A stretch of 64,000 nt of DNA from contig NZ_LMXN01000004.1 of assembly GCF_001442615.1 (NCBI RefSeq), forward strand, positions 186,001-250,000, in the 5' to 3' direction. Numbering within the stretch: position 1 is the first letter of the stretch; every line of letters starts with the position of its first letter. Shown one piece after another: positions 17,466 through 26,264 of this stretch. The stretch is from Algoriphagus resistens. GTDB taxonomy: Bacteria > Bacteroidota > Bacteroidia > Cytophagales > Cyclobacteriaceae. The translations under genes were made by a program, and so were the position numbers. The notes under the pieces were generated by a model. That model was not told the origin of the DNA, ran no database searches, and saw only the letters and a program-made list of their open reading frames with translations.

Positions 17466-19112
17466 ATGAACCATAAGACATTACAAATTCATCCTAAAGA
17501 CAATGTTCTGGTTGCTTTGCAGGATTTAGTAGCTGGTGATATTTTTGAGCATAATGGCCTAAAAATCACGCTTAAAGACAGTATTCCTGCCAAACACAAG
17601 TTTGCTATTGCTGAATTAAACCAAGGAGACCGAATTTTCATGTATGGAGGGATTGTAGGCAAGGCCCTTTCAACTATACCTTCCGGCGGAGTGCTCAGTA
17701 CCCAAAATGTAACCCACGAAGCTGAAGATTTTGGGGCAAAAACCGGTGATTACCAATGGGAGGCTCCAGATATCAGCAAATTCAAAGACAAAACTTTTAT
17801 GGGTTTTCACCGGCCCGATGGTCAGGTGGGAACCGGAAATTATTGGCTGGTAATTCCTATGGTTTTCTGCGAAAACAGAAATGTGGACATAATCAAAGAT
17901 GCCTTTCTGGAGGAACTTGGTTTCGGAAAACCCAATCCATTCAAAAAAATGGTGAGGCAAATGGCCAGTCTATATAAGTCAGGCCAAACCACTTCTTTCG
18001 ACGAGGTTTCCGTAGAAACACCCATAGAAAAAACCGAAGAACGTTTATTTGAAAATATTGATGGAATAAAATTCCTAAACCATCAAGTGGGCTGTGGCGG
18101 TACGAGAACAGATTCGCAGGCACTTTGCGCGCTCATAGCTGGCTACATCAACAATCCAAATGTGGCTGGGGCTACAATCCTAAGTTTAGGTTGTCAAAAT
18201 GCCCAGTCTTCATTCATGGAAGAAAAGCTGCGCAAAATCAATCCTGATTTCAAAAAAACATTGATCATCCTAGAACAGCAAGTAGAAGGGACAGAGCAGC
18301 AATTGCTTACCAGAGCTATAAAAGAAACCTTTATAGGGATGGCTGAAGCCAATACCCAAACAAGGCTGCCGGCCCCTTTAAGTAAACTGGTTGTGGGGTT
18401 GGAATGCGGAGGTTCTGACGGATTCTCAGGAATATCTGCAAATCCAGCTGTAGGTTATGCTGCTGATTTGGTAGTTGCACTGGGCGGGACTGCAATTCTG
18501 TCCGAATTTCCGGAACTCTGTGGAGTTGAACAGGAATTGATCAACCGTTGTGTTTCTGATGAAAAAGCAGAGCGCTTTTCTTCATTGATGCGTGCTTACG
18601 CGGGGGCAGCAGAGGCGTCTGGTTCAGGTTTTGATATGAACCCTAGCCCTGGAAACATTAAAGATGGACTCATCACAGATGCTATGAAATCTTCTGGTGC
18701 AGCCAAAAAAGGGGGGACTTCTCCGGTAACAGATGTGCTTGACTACGGTGAATATGTGAATACCCCAGGCCTAAATTTACTCTGTACGCCAGGAAATGAT
18801 GTAGAAAGCACCACTGCGATGGCCGGAGCCGGAGCCAACATAATTCTATTCACCACAGGGCTAGGCACGCCAACAGGAAACCCGGTGACACCTGTCATCA
18901 AAGTCTCCTCCAATCACAAACTAACCGAGCGTATGCCCGACATCATCGATATCAATACCGGCTTTGTGATCTCAGGGGATAAAAACATCCAACAGATGGG
19001 AGAAGAAATTCTTGAGAAAGTAATCAAAGTGGCAAGCGGAAAAGAAAAGTCCAAGGCGATGATCCTCGGCCAAGATGATTTTATCCCATGGAAAAGAGGG
19101 GTTTCCCTTTAA
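17466..19112 (+). CDS. uxaA: Altronate dehydratase
   Basis: 548 residues. An N-terminal SAF domain (about 10-95, with DNVLVALQDLVAGD) is joined to the UxaA dehydratase domain, with cysteine-bearing motifs NHQVGCGGTRTD and GLECGGSDGFSG that fit the metal-dependent family. It converts D-altronate to 2-keto-3-deoxygluconate in galacturonate breakdown (cytoplasm). With uxaB at 50352 it supplies two of the steps after UxaC. The stop overlaps that of the convergent oxidoreductase in TTAA. An operator lies in the leader. Confidence 0.94.
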   Translation: MNHKTLQIHPKDNVLVALQDLVAGDIFEHNGLKITLKDSIPAKHKFAIAELNQGDRIFMYGGIVGKALSTIPSGGVLSTQNVTHEAEDFGAKTGDYQWEAPDISKFKDKTFMGFHRPDGQVGTGNYWLVIPMVFCENRNVDIIKDAFLEELGFGKPNPFKKMVRQMASLYKSGQTTSFDEVSVETPIEKTEERLFENIDGIKFLNHQVGCGGTRTDSQALCALIAGYINNPNVAGATILSLGCQNAQSSFMEEKLRKINPDFKKTLIILEQQVEGTEQQLLTRAIKETFIGMAEANTQTRLPAPLSKLVVGLECGGSDGFSGISANPAVGYAADLVVALGGTAILSEFPELCGVEQELINRCVSDEKAERFSSLMRAYAGAAEASGSGFDMNPSPGNIKDGLITDAMKSSGAAKKGGTSPVTDVLDYGEYVNTPGLNLLCTPGNDVESTTAMAGAGANIILFTTGLGTPTGNPVTPVIKVSSNHKLTERMPDIIDINTGFVISGDKNIQQMGEEILEKVIKVASGKEKSKAMILGQDDFIPWKRGVSL

Positions 19113-20149
19113 GTGTGGTCAATAAAGGGGAGTTCAACCTCCTTCTCAAGTTCAGAAGACTTATAAATGGCCCGGATCAGTTCTACTGATTTTCGGGCCA
19201 TTTTTCCTTCCACCAAAACCGGCCCGTTTTTCTCAACAGCATTTAAAAAATGCTCCCACTGCGTTTTGTGAAGGGCGTGTCCAATCGCCATCGGGTCAGC
19301 AGCACCGGTACCAGAATTCTTACCCGTACTAATCGGCTCACTTTCTTCGCCCTGAATGCTCCATTGAACCAACTTGCCGGCTTCCAGAACGGCACTTCCG
19401 TTTTTGCCAAAAATCTCCAAACGCTCCGGCAATCCTGGATATAAAGCGGTAGAAGCCGTGATATTCCCCAATGCTTTATTCCCAAACGTCACAATCGCCA
19501 CTCCCAAATCTTCTCCTTCTATTGAATGAAGCGCTGTTTTTACTTTTGCGAAAACTGATTTCACATCGCCCATCACATCCAGCAACAAATCAAATGTATG
19601 AATGCCTTGGTTCATGAAAGCTCCGCCGCCATCGCCTTCCAGCGTTCCTTTCCATGGACTGTTGCCATAATATTCCGGTGCTCTGTACCAGTTCACATGT
19701 GCATTTCCCATGAGAAGTTTTCCGAATCTGCCTTCTTTTACTGCCACTTTCAACTTCAGGTAATCAGCCGAAAATCTATTTTGAAAAATAACCCCTAGCT
19801 TCACACTGTTTTCCTCACATACCTCAATCAACTGATCGGCTCTGTTTAGATTTATCTCAATAGGCTTTTCTATCAGCAGATGCTTCCCTGCTTTTGCAGC
19901 CAACAGCCCTGCCTCCAGATGATGTCCACTAGCTGTGCAAATGCATACTATATCAAGCTCTGGATGTGTTAAAAATGCAGAGACATCAGCATAGGTGTCA
20001 ATGCCAAATTTCTCCTGAGCAGCTTTTGCTCTTTCTGGTGAACTGCTGCAAAGTGCAACCAATTCAGCATTTTCGATTTCTGCGATCGCATCTGCATGCT
20101 TGCCAGTAATTGCCCCGGTGCCTATGATTCCGATTTTTAGTTTTCTCAT
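19109..20149 (-). CDS. Gfo/Idh/MocA family oxidoreductase
   Basis: 346 residues. The N-terminal Rossmann domain has GIIGTGAITGKHADAI (about 7-22) and the LLIEKPIEINLNRAD motif with the conserved EKP near residue 95. The C-terminal alpha/beta domain has the expected MNQGIHTFDLLLDVMG. Members oxidise or reduce sugars and sugar acids with NAD(P). The pectin context suggests a uronate- or aldonate-type substrate, but it cannot be named. The start overlaps the upstream Ldh-family gene by four bases, so it is in the same transcript. Confidence 0.88.
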   Translation of the reverse strand: MRKLKIGIIGTGAITGKHADAIAEIENAELVALCSSSPERAKAAQEKFGIDTYADVSAFLTHPELDIVCICTASGHHLEAGLLAAKAGKHLLIEKPIEINLNRADQLIEVCEENSVKLGVIFQNRFSADYLKLKVAVKEGRFGKLLMGNAHVNWYRAPEYYGNSPWKGTLEGDGGGAFMNQGIHTFDLLLDVMGDVKSVFAKVKTALHSIEGEDLGVAIVTFGNKALGNITASTALYPGLPERLEIFGKNGSAVLEAGKLVQWSIQGEESEPISTGKNSGTGAADPMAIGHALHKTQWEHFLNAVEKNGPVLVEGKMARKSVELIRAIYKSSELEKEVELPFIDHT

Positions 20150-21159
20150 GATTTTAATTCATTCTGGAGTTTAGCCCACAGTTCTTCTGAGATTGGCACT
20201 CCATTTTCAATGTTTTTATTTCGGGTTACTAATGTATTTTCTCCAGGGTATCTGATCGGCTTCTCGTCAAAAGTCGCTGAGTTCCTCAGATCCTCAATCA
20301 ATGCATCTGACTTTGATTCTATCCATTCAAGAAGCTGGAGCTTATTTGGATCAAAACACATGAAAACCTGGGAAATAGCAGTTTCATATCCCAGTTTACC
20401 AATTTCATGTGAAGAATTGCCTCCTGAGAGAATCGCTGAGAGTAAATCCAACATGATACTCAAACCTGAACCTTTCCACAGTCCAATTGGTAATCCCAAA
20501 TGATTTTCCAGAATCTTTTGTGGGTCTTTAGTAAGATTGCCCTCATCGTCAAATCCGGCATCATAGGACATCTGCTCTCCTTTTGCCTTAGCTATACTCA
20601 GCTTCCCGTAGGCAAATTGGGAAAATGCCATATCCAACACCACAGGACCTTTTTCTCGAGGGATGGCTATCACAAGTGGATTGTTGCCGATTTTCGGTTC
20701 CCTGCCACCCCAAGCTGGCATATTAGGATTGGTATTGGTGAAACAAATCCCGATGCAACCAGCCTCAACTGCCTGCCAGCCGAAGTTACCACCCCGCATC
20801 CAGTGATTGGTGTTTTGCAAAGTGACACAGCTGATACCGAATTCTTTGGAAAGTCTGATTGCACGGTCCATCGCAAAATCCGCATTGAGATTCCCCACTC
20901 CCTGCTGCCCATCCCAGCGTTCAAACATTCCAAGTTGACTCAGACAGACCGGTTCCTTTGTGGGATTGACCAATCCTTTCTTGATAAAATCCAGAAAAAG
21001 AAAAAATCGGTTCACTCCATGGGAGTGCACGCCATCCAGGTCCGCTTTGGCAAAAAGCAGCGCACATCGAAGTGCCCGTTCCTCTGCCAAACCATATTTT
21101 ACTAATATTTCCTTCAGCGTAACACTGATTTGCTCGAAAGGAATATGCAGGTCATTCAT
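20146..21159 (-). CDS. Ldh-family (malate/ureidoglycolate/YiaK-type) oxidoreductase
   Basis: 337 residues of the type-2 malate/L-lactate dehydrogenase fold, unrelated to Rossmann enzymes. The catalytic-region motif DLDGVHSHGVNRF has His47. GVGNLNADFAMDRA and NTNHWMRGGNFGWQA form the NAD site. Relatives include 2,3-diketo-L-gulonate reductase YiaK. In this place it may reduce a keto-sugar acid from pectin. It couples to the Gfo/Idh/MocA gene, and the pectate lyase gene lies 71 bases upstream. Confidence 0.88.
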   Translation of the reverse strand: MNDLHIPFEQISVTLKEILVKYGLAEERALRCALLFAKADLDGVHSHGVNRFFLFLDFIKKGLVNPTKEPVCLSQLGMFERWDGQQGVGNLNADFAMDRAIRLSKEFGISCVTLQNTNHWMRGGNFGWQAVEAGCIGICFTNTNPNMPAWGGREPKIGNNPLVIAIPREKGPVVLDMAFSQFAYGKLSIAKAKGEQMSYDAGFDDEGNLTKDPQKILENHLGLPIGLWKGSGLSIMLDLLSAILSGGNSSHEIGKLGYETAISQVFMCFDPNKLQLLEWIESKSDALIEDLRNSATFDEKPIRYPGENTLVTRNKNIENGVPISEELWAKLQNELKS

Positions 21160-21230
21160 TGAAAATCGAATTCAAAATGTATTAGCCTAAATTAAAATCT
21201 ATGATCCAATTTAGCGCGATTTGCAAAGTA

Positions 21231-22592
21231 CTATTTAACCAAACTATTCAGATAAACCTCCACATTACTGTAGTACCTGTGTAGATCACCCCCCTTAGCA
21301 TCCTCCGGGTTCTTTGGATCCAGGTCATTTTCCTGCTCCCACCCATCAGGCATTCCATCTTGATCTGAGTCCAGTATTGCTTTTCCCGGGTCGAGTATCG
21401 GCCACCCTCCCACGTCTCCCTGTGTGTCTAGAATGCCCTGTTCCCCGAATTCATTTGCACCAAGAGCGACTTCCTTCACGATTCTGGTGTCGGTCACATC
21501 CCGGCGGAAACTTGCCCCGGCATTTGCTAAAACAGCCCGGAAAGCATCCGCTGCTTTCATCGTTTTTGCCCCTGCAAAGTCAAATTCCTTTGAGACTTCA
21601 ACAAGCCTGGGGTCAACCTCGTGGATTCCCAGACTGTTATCTTCTGTTACACTCTGAAAACCCGCTACTACGTTGCCATTCACATAGAATTCAGCATAGG
21701 GTTCGTAAGGTTCTACTATCCTATCCCGGTTTGATTTGGTTGCTGGACCCGCTTTGTAATAATTATTGACGATATTGTAGTGTCCTTCCTCGCCTGCATA
21801 GGCGCTATTGCCTTTCCAGTTGTAGATCACATTATTTCTAAAATCCACCCATTCTTTCGCCGGTTCTTTGTGATACCGAGCTCCGTTAAACCGTGGATTT
21901 CTGCTGTTGTGATCTGCGAGCAGGTTATAGAGAAATGAAGCTTTCTTTCCACCCCATATTCCACCATAGCCATGTTCCCCTTTTTCATGAACAGATTTGT
22001 TAAGGCTTTCTGAGAGAATGGTCCATTGGAGCGTGAAGTTCTCATTGTCGTAAAATGATCCGCATTCATCTGTAGCCCAGCTCAACGAGCAATGGTCAAT
22101 GATTACATCTTTGACCCGGATTGCACTCATGGCATCATCCTGAACATTCAGTTCATCCCCCAGCCGACTTCGGATGTAGCGAATGATCACATTGTTACTT
22201 TTGATTTTTATGGGATAGCCCTGCAGGGTAATTCCCTGGCCAGGAGCACTTTGTCCAGCTATAGTCAGGTTACCATAGTTGATATCAAGACTGGATTTCA
22301 ATTTAATATTTCCCGCAACTGCGAAGACAATTATCCTTGATTCTTTCTTTCGGATCATATCCCGAAGTGATCCCGGGCCATCGTCATTAAGATTTGTCAC
22401 TACCAGTACCTTGCCTCCGCGTCCACCGGAAGTGAATTTTCCAAAGCCTTCTGCACCTGGAAATGCAAGCGCCTTCCCATTATTCTCTGTGAGAAATTGG
22501 CTTTCTACATCCCCAACCACCTGTGATTTACAAGCAAAAGAACCCAACATACATAACCCGAACACAGTTAATTTGTTAAATCCAAGTCCCAT
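21231..22592 (-). CDS. PL1 family pectate lyase
   Basis: 453 residues. MGLGFNKLTVFGLCMLGSFAC is a lipoprotein-like signal. The parallel beta-helix starts at FPGAEGFGKFTSGGRGGKV, with VIIRYIRSRLGDE, IIDHCSLSWATDE and HGYGGIWGG, then NLLADHNSRNPRF, all typical of Bacteroidota PL1 enzymes. A Ca-binding-like tail, DSDQDGMPDGWEQEN, precedes the end. It cleaves polygalacturonate by beta-elimination, giving 4,5-unsaturated ends that GH105 or KduI-linked steps can use. One base separates it from the VOC gene; it resembles the second lyase at 22995. Confidence 0.92.
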   Translation of the reverse strand: MGLGFNKLTVFGLCMLGSFACKSQVVGDVESQFLTENNGKALAFPGAEGFGKFTSGGRGGKVLVVTNLNDDGPGSLRDMIRKKESRIIVFAVAGNIKLKSSLDINYGNLTIAGQSAPGQGITLQGYPIKIKSNNVIIRYIRSRLGDELNVQDDAMSAIRVKDVIIDHCSLSWATDECGSFYDNENFTLQWTILSESLNKSVHEKGEHGYGGIWGGKKASFLYNLLADHNSRNPRFNGARYHKEPAKEWVDFRNNVIYNWKGNSAYAGEEGHYNIVNNYYKAGPATKSNRDRIVEPYEPYAEFYVNGNVVAGFQSVTEDNSLGIHEVDPRLVEVSKEFDFAGAKTMKAADAFRAVLANAGASFRRDVTDTRIVKEVALGANEFGEQGILDTQGDVGGWPILDPGKAILDSDQDGMPDGWEQENDLDPKNPEDAKGGDLHRYYSNVEVYLNSLVK

Positions 22593-22593
22593 A

Positions 22594-22977
22594 TTATATC
22601 ATAGGAGTTGCACGTTTACACAATTGCAGCGCCAGTCCCCAAGGGTCTTTGACCATAATGAGATGAGAGCCATCAGGTAAAATATCGTCAGAAATCATCT
22701 GTGCTCCTGCCTGGACCAATCGGTCTCTATCGGAATTGGGATCATCAGAGACCAATGCCAGATGGACTGTCAGCGGGTGTAATTTTTCAAAATCAAGAGT
22801 CTCACCTTTGGGATTAGAATAAATCTCAATCATTACTGTTCCACTATCATCAGCCAAAAATGTCATATACGGTGGATCTGCCATTTTCTTGACCACTTTC
22901 AATCCTAGGTGTTCCTCGTACCAAAGTGAGGCTGCAGAAGCATTAGATACGTTCAGGGCAAAATGTTCAAATTTCAT
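22594..22977 (-). CDS. VOC (glyoxalase-fold) protein between two pectate lyases
   Basis: 127 residues of the vicinal-oxygen-chelate fold: two beta-alpha-beta-beta-beta modules, FEHFALNVSNA...YEEHLGL and LTVHLALVSDD...VKDPWGLALQL. Candidate metal ligands are His5, Glu in VMIEIY and His in TVHLAL, while the usual fourth Glu is Gln in LALQL. There is no signal peptide, so it is cytoplasmic. Its position, tightly packed between two lyase genes, suggests a role on an unsaturated uronate or keto product, but the reaction is unknown. Confidence 0.8.
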   Translation of the reverse strand: MKFEHFALNVSNASAASLWYEEHLGLKVVKKMADPPYMTFLADDSGTVMIEIYSNPKGETLDFEKLHPLTVHLALVSDDPNSDRDRLVQAGAQMISDDILPDGSHLIMVKDPWGLALQLCKRATPMI

Positions 22978-22994
22978 TACTTATATTTTTTGTT

Positions 22995-24488
22995 TTAATT
23001 GGTAATTGGGAAATTCTTGATCAAACTATTAAGGTAGATTTCCAAATAGGTGTATGGCGTTCCCTCCTTAATTTCAGCCCCATCGCTAGACTGACCAGGA
23101 TCAAGCTTATTTTTGGATTCCCACTCATCCGGGATACCATCCTTATCCCTATCGACAACTGGTGTCCCAACTGCAAGTTCCGGCCAGCCGCCTACATCTG
23201 CTTGAGAATCAATGATGCCATTAGTGCTGCCAAGTGAGCCCTCAAAGGAATAGGAATTATTCCATACATTATCGATAATCCTCAAATCCACCTCATCTCT
23301 TTTCAGTGAACTTCCTGCATGAAGTAATACCAATTCCAGCGCTAGTTCACCAGAATGGGTCTCCGTGTTGTCTTCAATGGGATGTGGATTTGCCTGTCGG
23401 ATTCCGTCTATAGCTGCTGGGGGGACTTCTCCATAACTGCCATGAAACTGATTTAGGACCCCATAAGTCCAGTTGTCCTGAGAAGCCTGAGGATTCCCTT
23501 CAATCACATTTCCTTCCACAAAGAATTTGCCCCAGATATCATAGACTTCCGTCCCCTCAATTTTATTTTTGTCGATGGAGACTATCCTATTACGCTTCGA
23601 CCCCGAAGGAGTAGCAGGGCCAGGTTTGTAGTAGTTATTGATAATATTCACATTCATTGCCTCCCCGCCATAGGTACTGTTTGAACCCCAATTATAGATC
23701 ACATTATTCCGTACATCTACCAGATCAGTCAGAGCAAAATCTTTTCCAGCTTCCTCTCCCAGGCGTGGATTTCTGCTGTCGTGATGGGCAAGAAGATTGT
23801 GATGGAAAGAAGAATTTTTTCCACCCCAGATTCCTCCATAGCCATGAGATCCTTTTTCGTGTACGGAGTTTTTTAAACTTTCAGAAATAATATTCCATTG
23901 AAGCGTCGTATTCTCATTTGCATAGAAAGTGGCAGTTTCATCAGTAGACCAACTCAGTGAGCAATGATCGATGATAATGTCCTTGTGAAAACGGGCTTCT
24001 AACGCATCACCTTCCTGTTTACCCTCATCGCCCATCCTGAACCTCAGGTACCGTATAATTACATTGTCTGCATTGATTACCACAGGAAAATCCCGGATCG
24101 TAATCCCATCCCCAGGTGCACTTTGTCCCGCAATCGTAATATCTCCGAAATTGATCTGTAGCTTGGATTTCAATTGGATTGTGCCTCCTGTATTGAATAC
24201 TATTGTGCGCTTACCGGACTGGTTGACAGCATGCCTGAGAGTACCCACAGAGCCATCATCCGTCAATTTATCTACGTAATACACCTTGCCCCCACGTCCA
24301 CCTGTCGTAAGTCTTCCAAAACCCTCTGCTCCCGGAAAGGCAAAATGTAAGCCTTCATATGGTGAAATTTCTTGTTCATCAGTTTTATCCTTATCTCCTG
24401 CTACCGGATCAGGTTCAGAAGACTCCTCACAGGAACTACAGATAGAATTTAAAAGGATAGCAAAGAAAATCTTACTTATAAAATTCAT
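22995..24488 (-). CDS. PL1 family pectate lyase (second copy)
   Basis: 497 residues from ATG 24488, chosen because MNFISKIFFAILLNSICSSC then forms a lipoprotein signal. The upstream ATG would add 15 non-signal residues. The motif order matches the neighbour: FPGAEGFGRLTTGGRGGKV, IIDHCSLSWSTDE, HGYGGIWGG, NLLAHHDSRNPRL, and the tail DRDKDGIPDEWESKN. An acidic linker follows the lipid Cys. It is probably a surface or periplasmic lyase on homogalacturonan. The two lyases likely arose by duplication but differ in several loops, so specificity may differ. Confidence 0.92.
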   Translation of the reverse strand: MNFISKIFFAILLNSICSSCEESSEPDPVAGDKDKTDEQEISPYEGLHFAFPGAEGFGRLTTGGRGGKVYYVDKLTDDGSVGTLRHAVNQSGKRTIVFNTGGTIQLKSKLQINFGDITIAGQSAPGDGITIRDFPVVINADNVIIRYLRFRMGDEGKQEGDALEARFHKDIIIDHCSLSWSTDETATFYANENTTLQWNIISESLKNSVHEKGSHGYGGIWGGKNSSFHHNLLAHHDSRNPRLGEEAGKDFALTDLVDVRNNVIYNWGSNSTYGGEAMNVNIINNYYKPGPATPSGSKRNRIVSIDKNKIEGTEVYDIWGKFFVEGNVIEGNPQASQDNWTYGVLNQFHGSYGEVPPAAIDGIRQANPHPIEDNTETHSGELALELVLLHAGSSLKRDEVDLRIIDNVWNNSYSFEGSLGSTNGIIDSQADVGGWPELAVGTPVVDRDKDGIPDEWESKNKLDPGQSSDGAEIKEGTPYTYLEIYLNSLIKNFPITN

Positions 24489-24507
24489 TTGATTTTTCGA
24501 TGTGGTG

Positions 24508-24536
24508 AAAAGAAGAAGGTGTGGCAAAACCACACC
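24508..24536 (-). terminator. Hairpin between DUF5123-like and PL1 genes
   Basis: On the minus strand GGTGTGG (24536-24530) and CCACACC (24524-24518) close a 5-nt loop and are followed by TTCTTCTTTT. It may terminate or attenuate the SusCD transcript before the downstream enzyme genes. Confidence 0.6.
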
Positions 24537-24573
24537 CTTTCCCCAAATTCAATAACCCAATTCATACCGTACT

Positions 24574-26235
24574 TTATAAAACCACTCTCCATCGATTGTC
24601 TCCGGTAGTATACCTGCCAGCGAAGCCCATATCCTTGAAGTTGAAGTCATTTGTAGGCGGACTAACCCAGAGGTCAGCCTGTCCCTTAGCGTAATTCCCA
24701 ACCGGAAAGCCTGGAATTTCACTATCCGAGAAACTAAAGTCCCCAGTACTATAGGTGTTGACAATATCGAAATTCGTATTGCTTAATCCTTCAATTCCTC
24801 TCACAGCGTAACTTTCAGAATCGCTTTCATCCCATGCATGTCCAAAAATGCTATTGCCGATAGAAATCCCATTTGTCACATTATTATTTCCATCTCCACC
24901 TCTGTATCTGAAGATTCTGTTACTTCCACTGACAAAATTGGCAAACGTACAAGCATCGATCAAAATAGAGGTTGAGTTGTTTCTGGAAGTAATTCCAGCC
25001 TGGATTTTGTTGAAGGTAGAGGAATCAAACACAATGTTATTCACATGGGCTGTCTTTTCACCTTCCTTGGGGTCAGTATCTGTGGTCAGCAAACCATAGC
25101 TTCCAATGCTATCCACCAATGAATTTCTGATAATATACTTATCCAGAGCCACTGTTCCTCTGATTCTCAAAATGCCGCGAACTGTTCCTATTTGGCAATT
25201 TTCAAAAAGCAATTCTCCCACATTCACATTCTTAGTGTTTGGATTGAAAATGTAATCCCCCGAATAATCAGCGCCTCTCAACTCAAGGTCAACAAATCTA
25301 ATGTGATCTATCTGCGCACCTTCGGCTATATCCCAATTGCCCGTAGTGTAAAGTTTTGCTTTTTGCTCACCAAATCCGTAAGCAGCCCGAATAGTTATTG
25401 ATTTATCCAATGGCTCCTTTGGCAAGTCATAAGTCACACCTCTTTTCACCAAAATAAGATCTCCATCAGCAGCAGCTAGCACTGCATCAGCTACGGCACT
25501 TGGGCTTTCATTATCCCTAATATCTATTATACCCGGAGCGGAAGGATCTACGTCTGCTACCCGGGTGGTATAGTTTACCCAACCTCGAAGGACATCCTCA
25601 CTGTAAATTGCGATCTGATATTCAGTCTCAGCTTCCAGACCTTCAACAATTACTTCAGCATTTCCCTGCTCTTCACTGGTCACAATTTGCTCATCAAATA
25701 ACGGAGTACTTAGCTGTAAGTCTTCTGCTGTAAACACTTTGACAGCCGTCACCTCTGCACCTGCTTTGGTCCAAGTCACCCTGGCCGCTCTATCCGTCAC
25801 ATCATACGTGGCAGGATTGTTTAGAATAGTAGGAAAACGCTGCGTGCGCACGTTACCTAGATCTGAGGCCTTACTATCGTACTGAGGATCTGCAGCATGG
25901 GCCGTAGACCTAATCTGATAAAGTGTATTCCAGAAAAGCTCCTCTCCTATCAACGCCTTATTGATTTCTACATATGCCGTATCCGTTTCAATGACATATT
26001 CCACAGTATGGAATGTATCACGGCTTACCTCAAGCGTATAGGAAATAGCACTCTTCATATTCCCCTGGTTGACAATAATCGTATTGCCTTCTGAATACAA
26101 ATCTTCGTTCAACACCGGTCTGAACAACCTGGTCTGTTCGAACATCTCTTCTTCCTCTTTACATGCTGACACTGCCACAACGGCCATCAACAGCATAAAA
26201 AGGGTAGTTTTTATATTTCTATTTAGAATTTTCAT
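24574..26235 (-). CDS. DUF4957/DUF5123-like beta-helix lipoprotein of the PUL
   Basis: 553 residues from ATG 26235 (MKILNRNIKTTLFMLLMAV...VSAC, lipobox). A second ATG lies ten codons upstream, overlapping the susD stop. The N-terminal part (about 60-230) reads as fibronectin-like strands (ARVTWTKAGAEVTAV, EAETEYQIAIYSED). The C-terminal half is a right-handed beta-helix (IDHIRFVDLELRGADYSG, INNIVFDSSTFNKI). The order SusC-SusD-this gene suggests a surface glycan-binding protein for pectin, filling the place of SusE/F. No lyase catalytic residues were recognised. Confidence 0.8.
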   Translation of the reverse strand: MKILNRNIKTTLFMLLMAVVAVSACKEEEEMFEQTRLFRPVLNEDLYSEGNTIIVNQGNMKSAISYTLEVSRDTFHTVEYVIETDTAYVEINKALIGEELFWNTLYQIRSTAHAADPQYDSKASDLGNVRTQRFPTILNNPATYDVTDRAARVTWTKAGAEVTAVKVFTAEDLQLSTPLFDEQIVTSEEQGNAEVIVEGLEAETEYQIAIYSEDVLRGWVNYTTRVADVDPSAPGIIDIRDNESPSAVADAVLAAADGDLILVKRGVTYDLPKEPLDKSITIRAAYGFGEQKAKLYTTGNWDIAEGAQIDHIRFVDLELRGADYSGDYIFNPNTKNVNVGELLFENCQIGTVRGILRIRGTVALDKYIIRNSLVDSIGSYGLLTTDTDPKEGEKTAHVNNIVFDSSTFNKIQAGITSRNNSTSILIDACTFANFVSGSNRIFRYRGGDGNNNVTNGISIGNSIFGHAWDESDSESYAVRGIEGLSNTNFDIVNTYSTGDFSFSDSEIPGFPVGNYAKGQADLWVSPPTNDFNFKDMGFAGRYTTGDNRWRVVL

Positions 26236-26264
26236 TGTTGATCTATTAGATTTTGATAGCCTCA

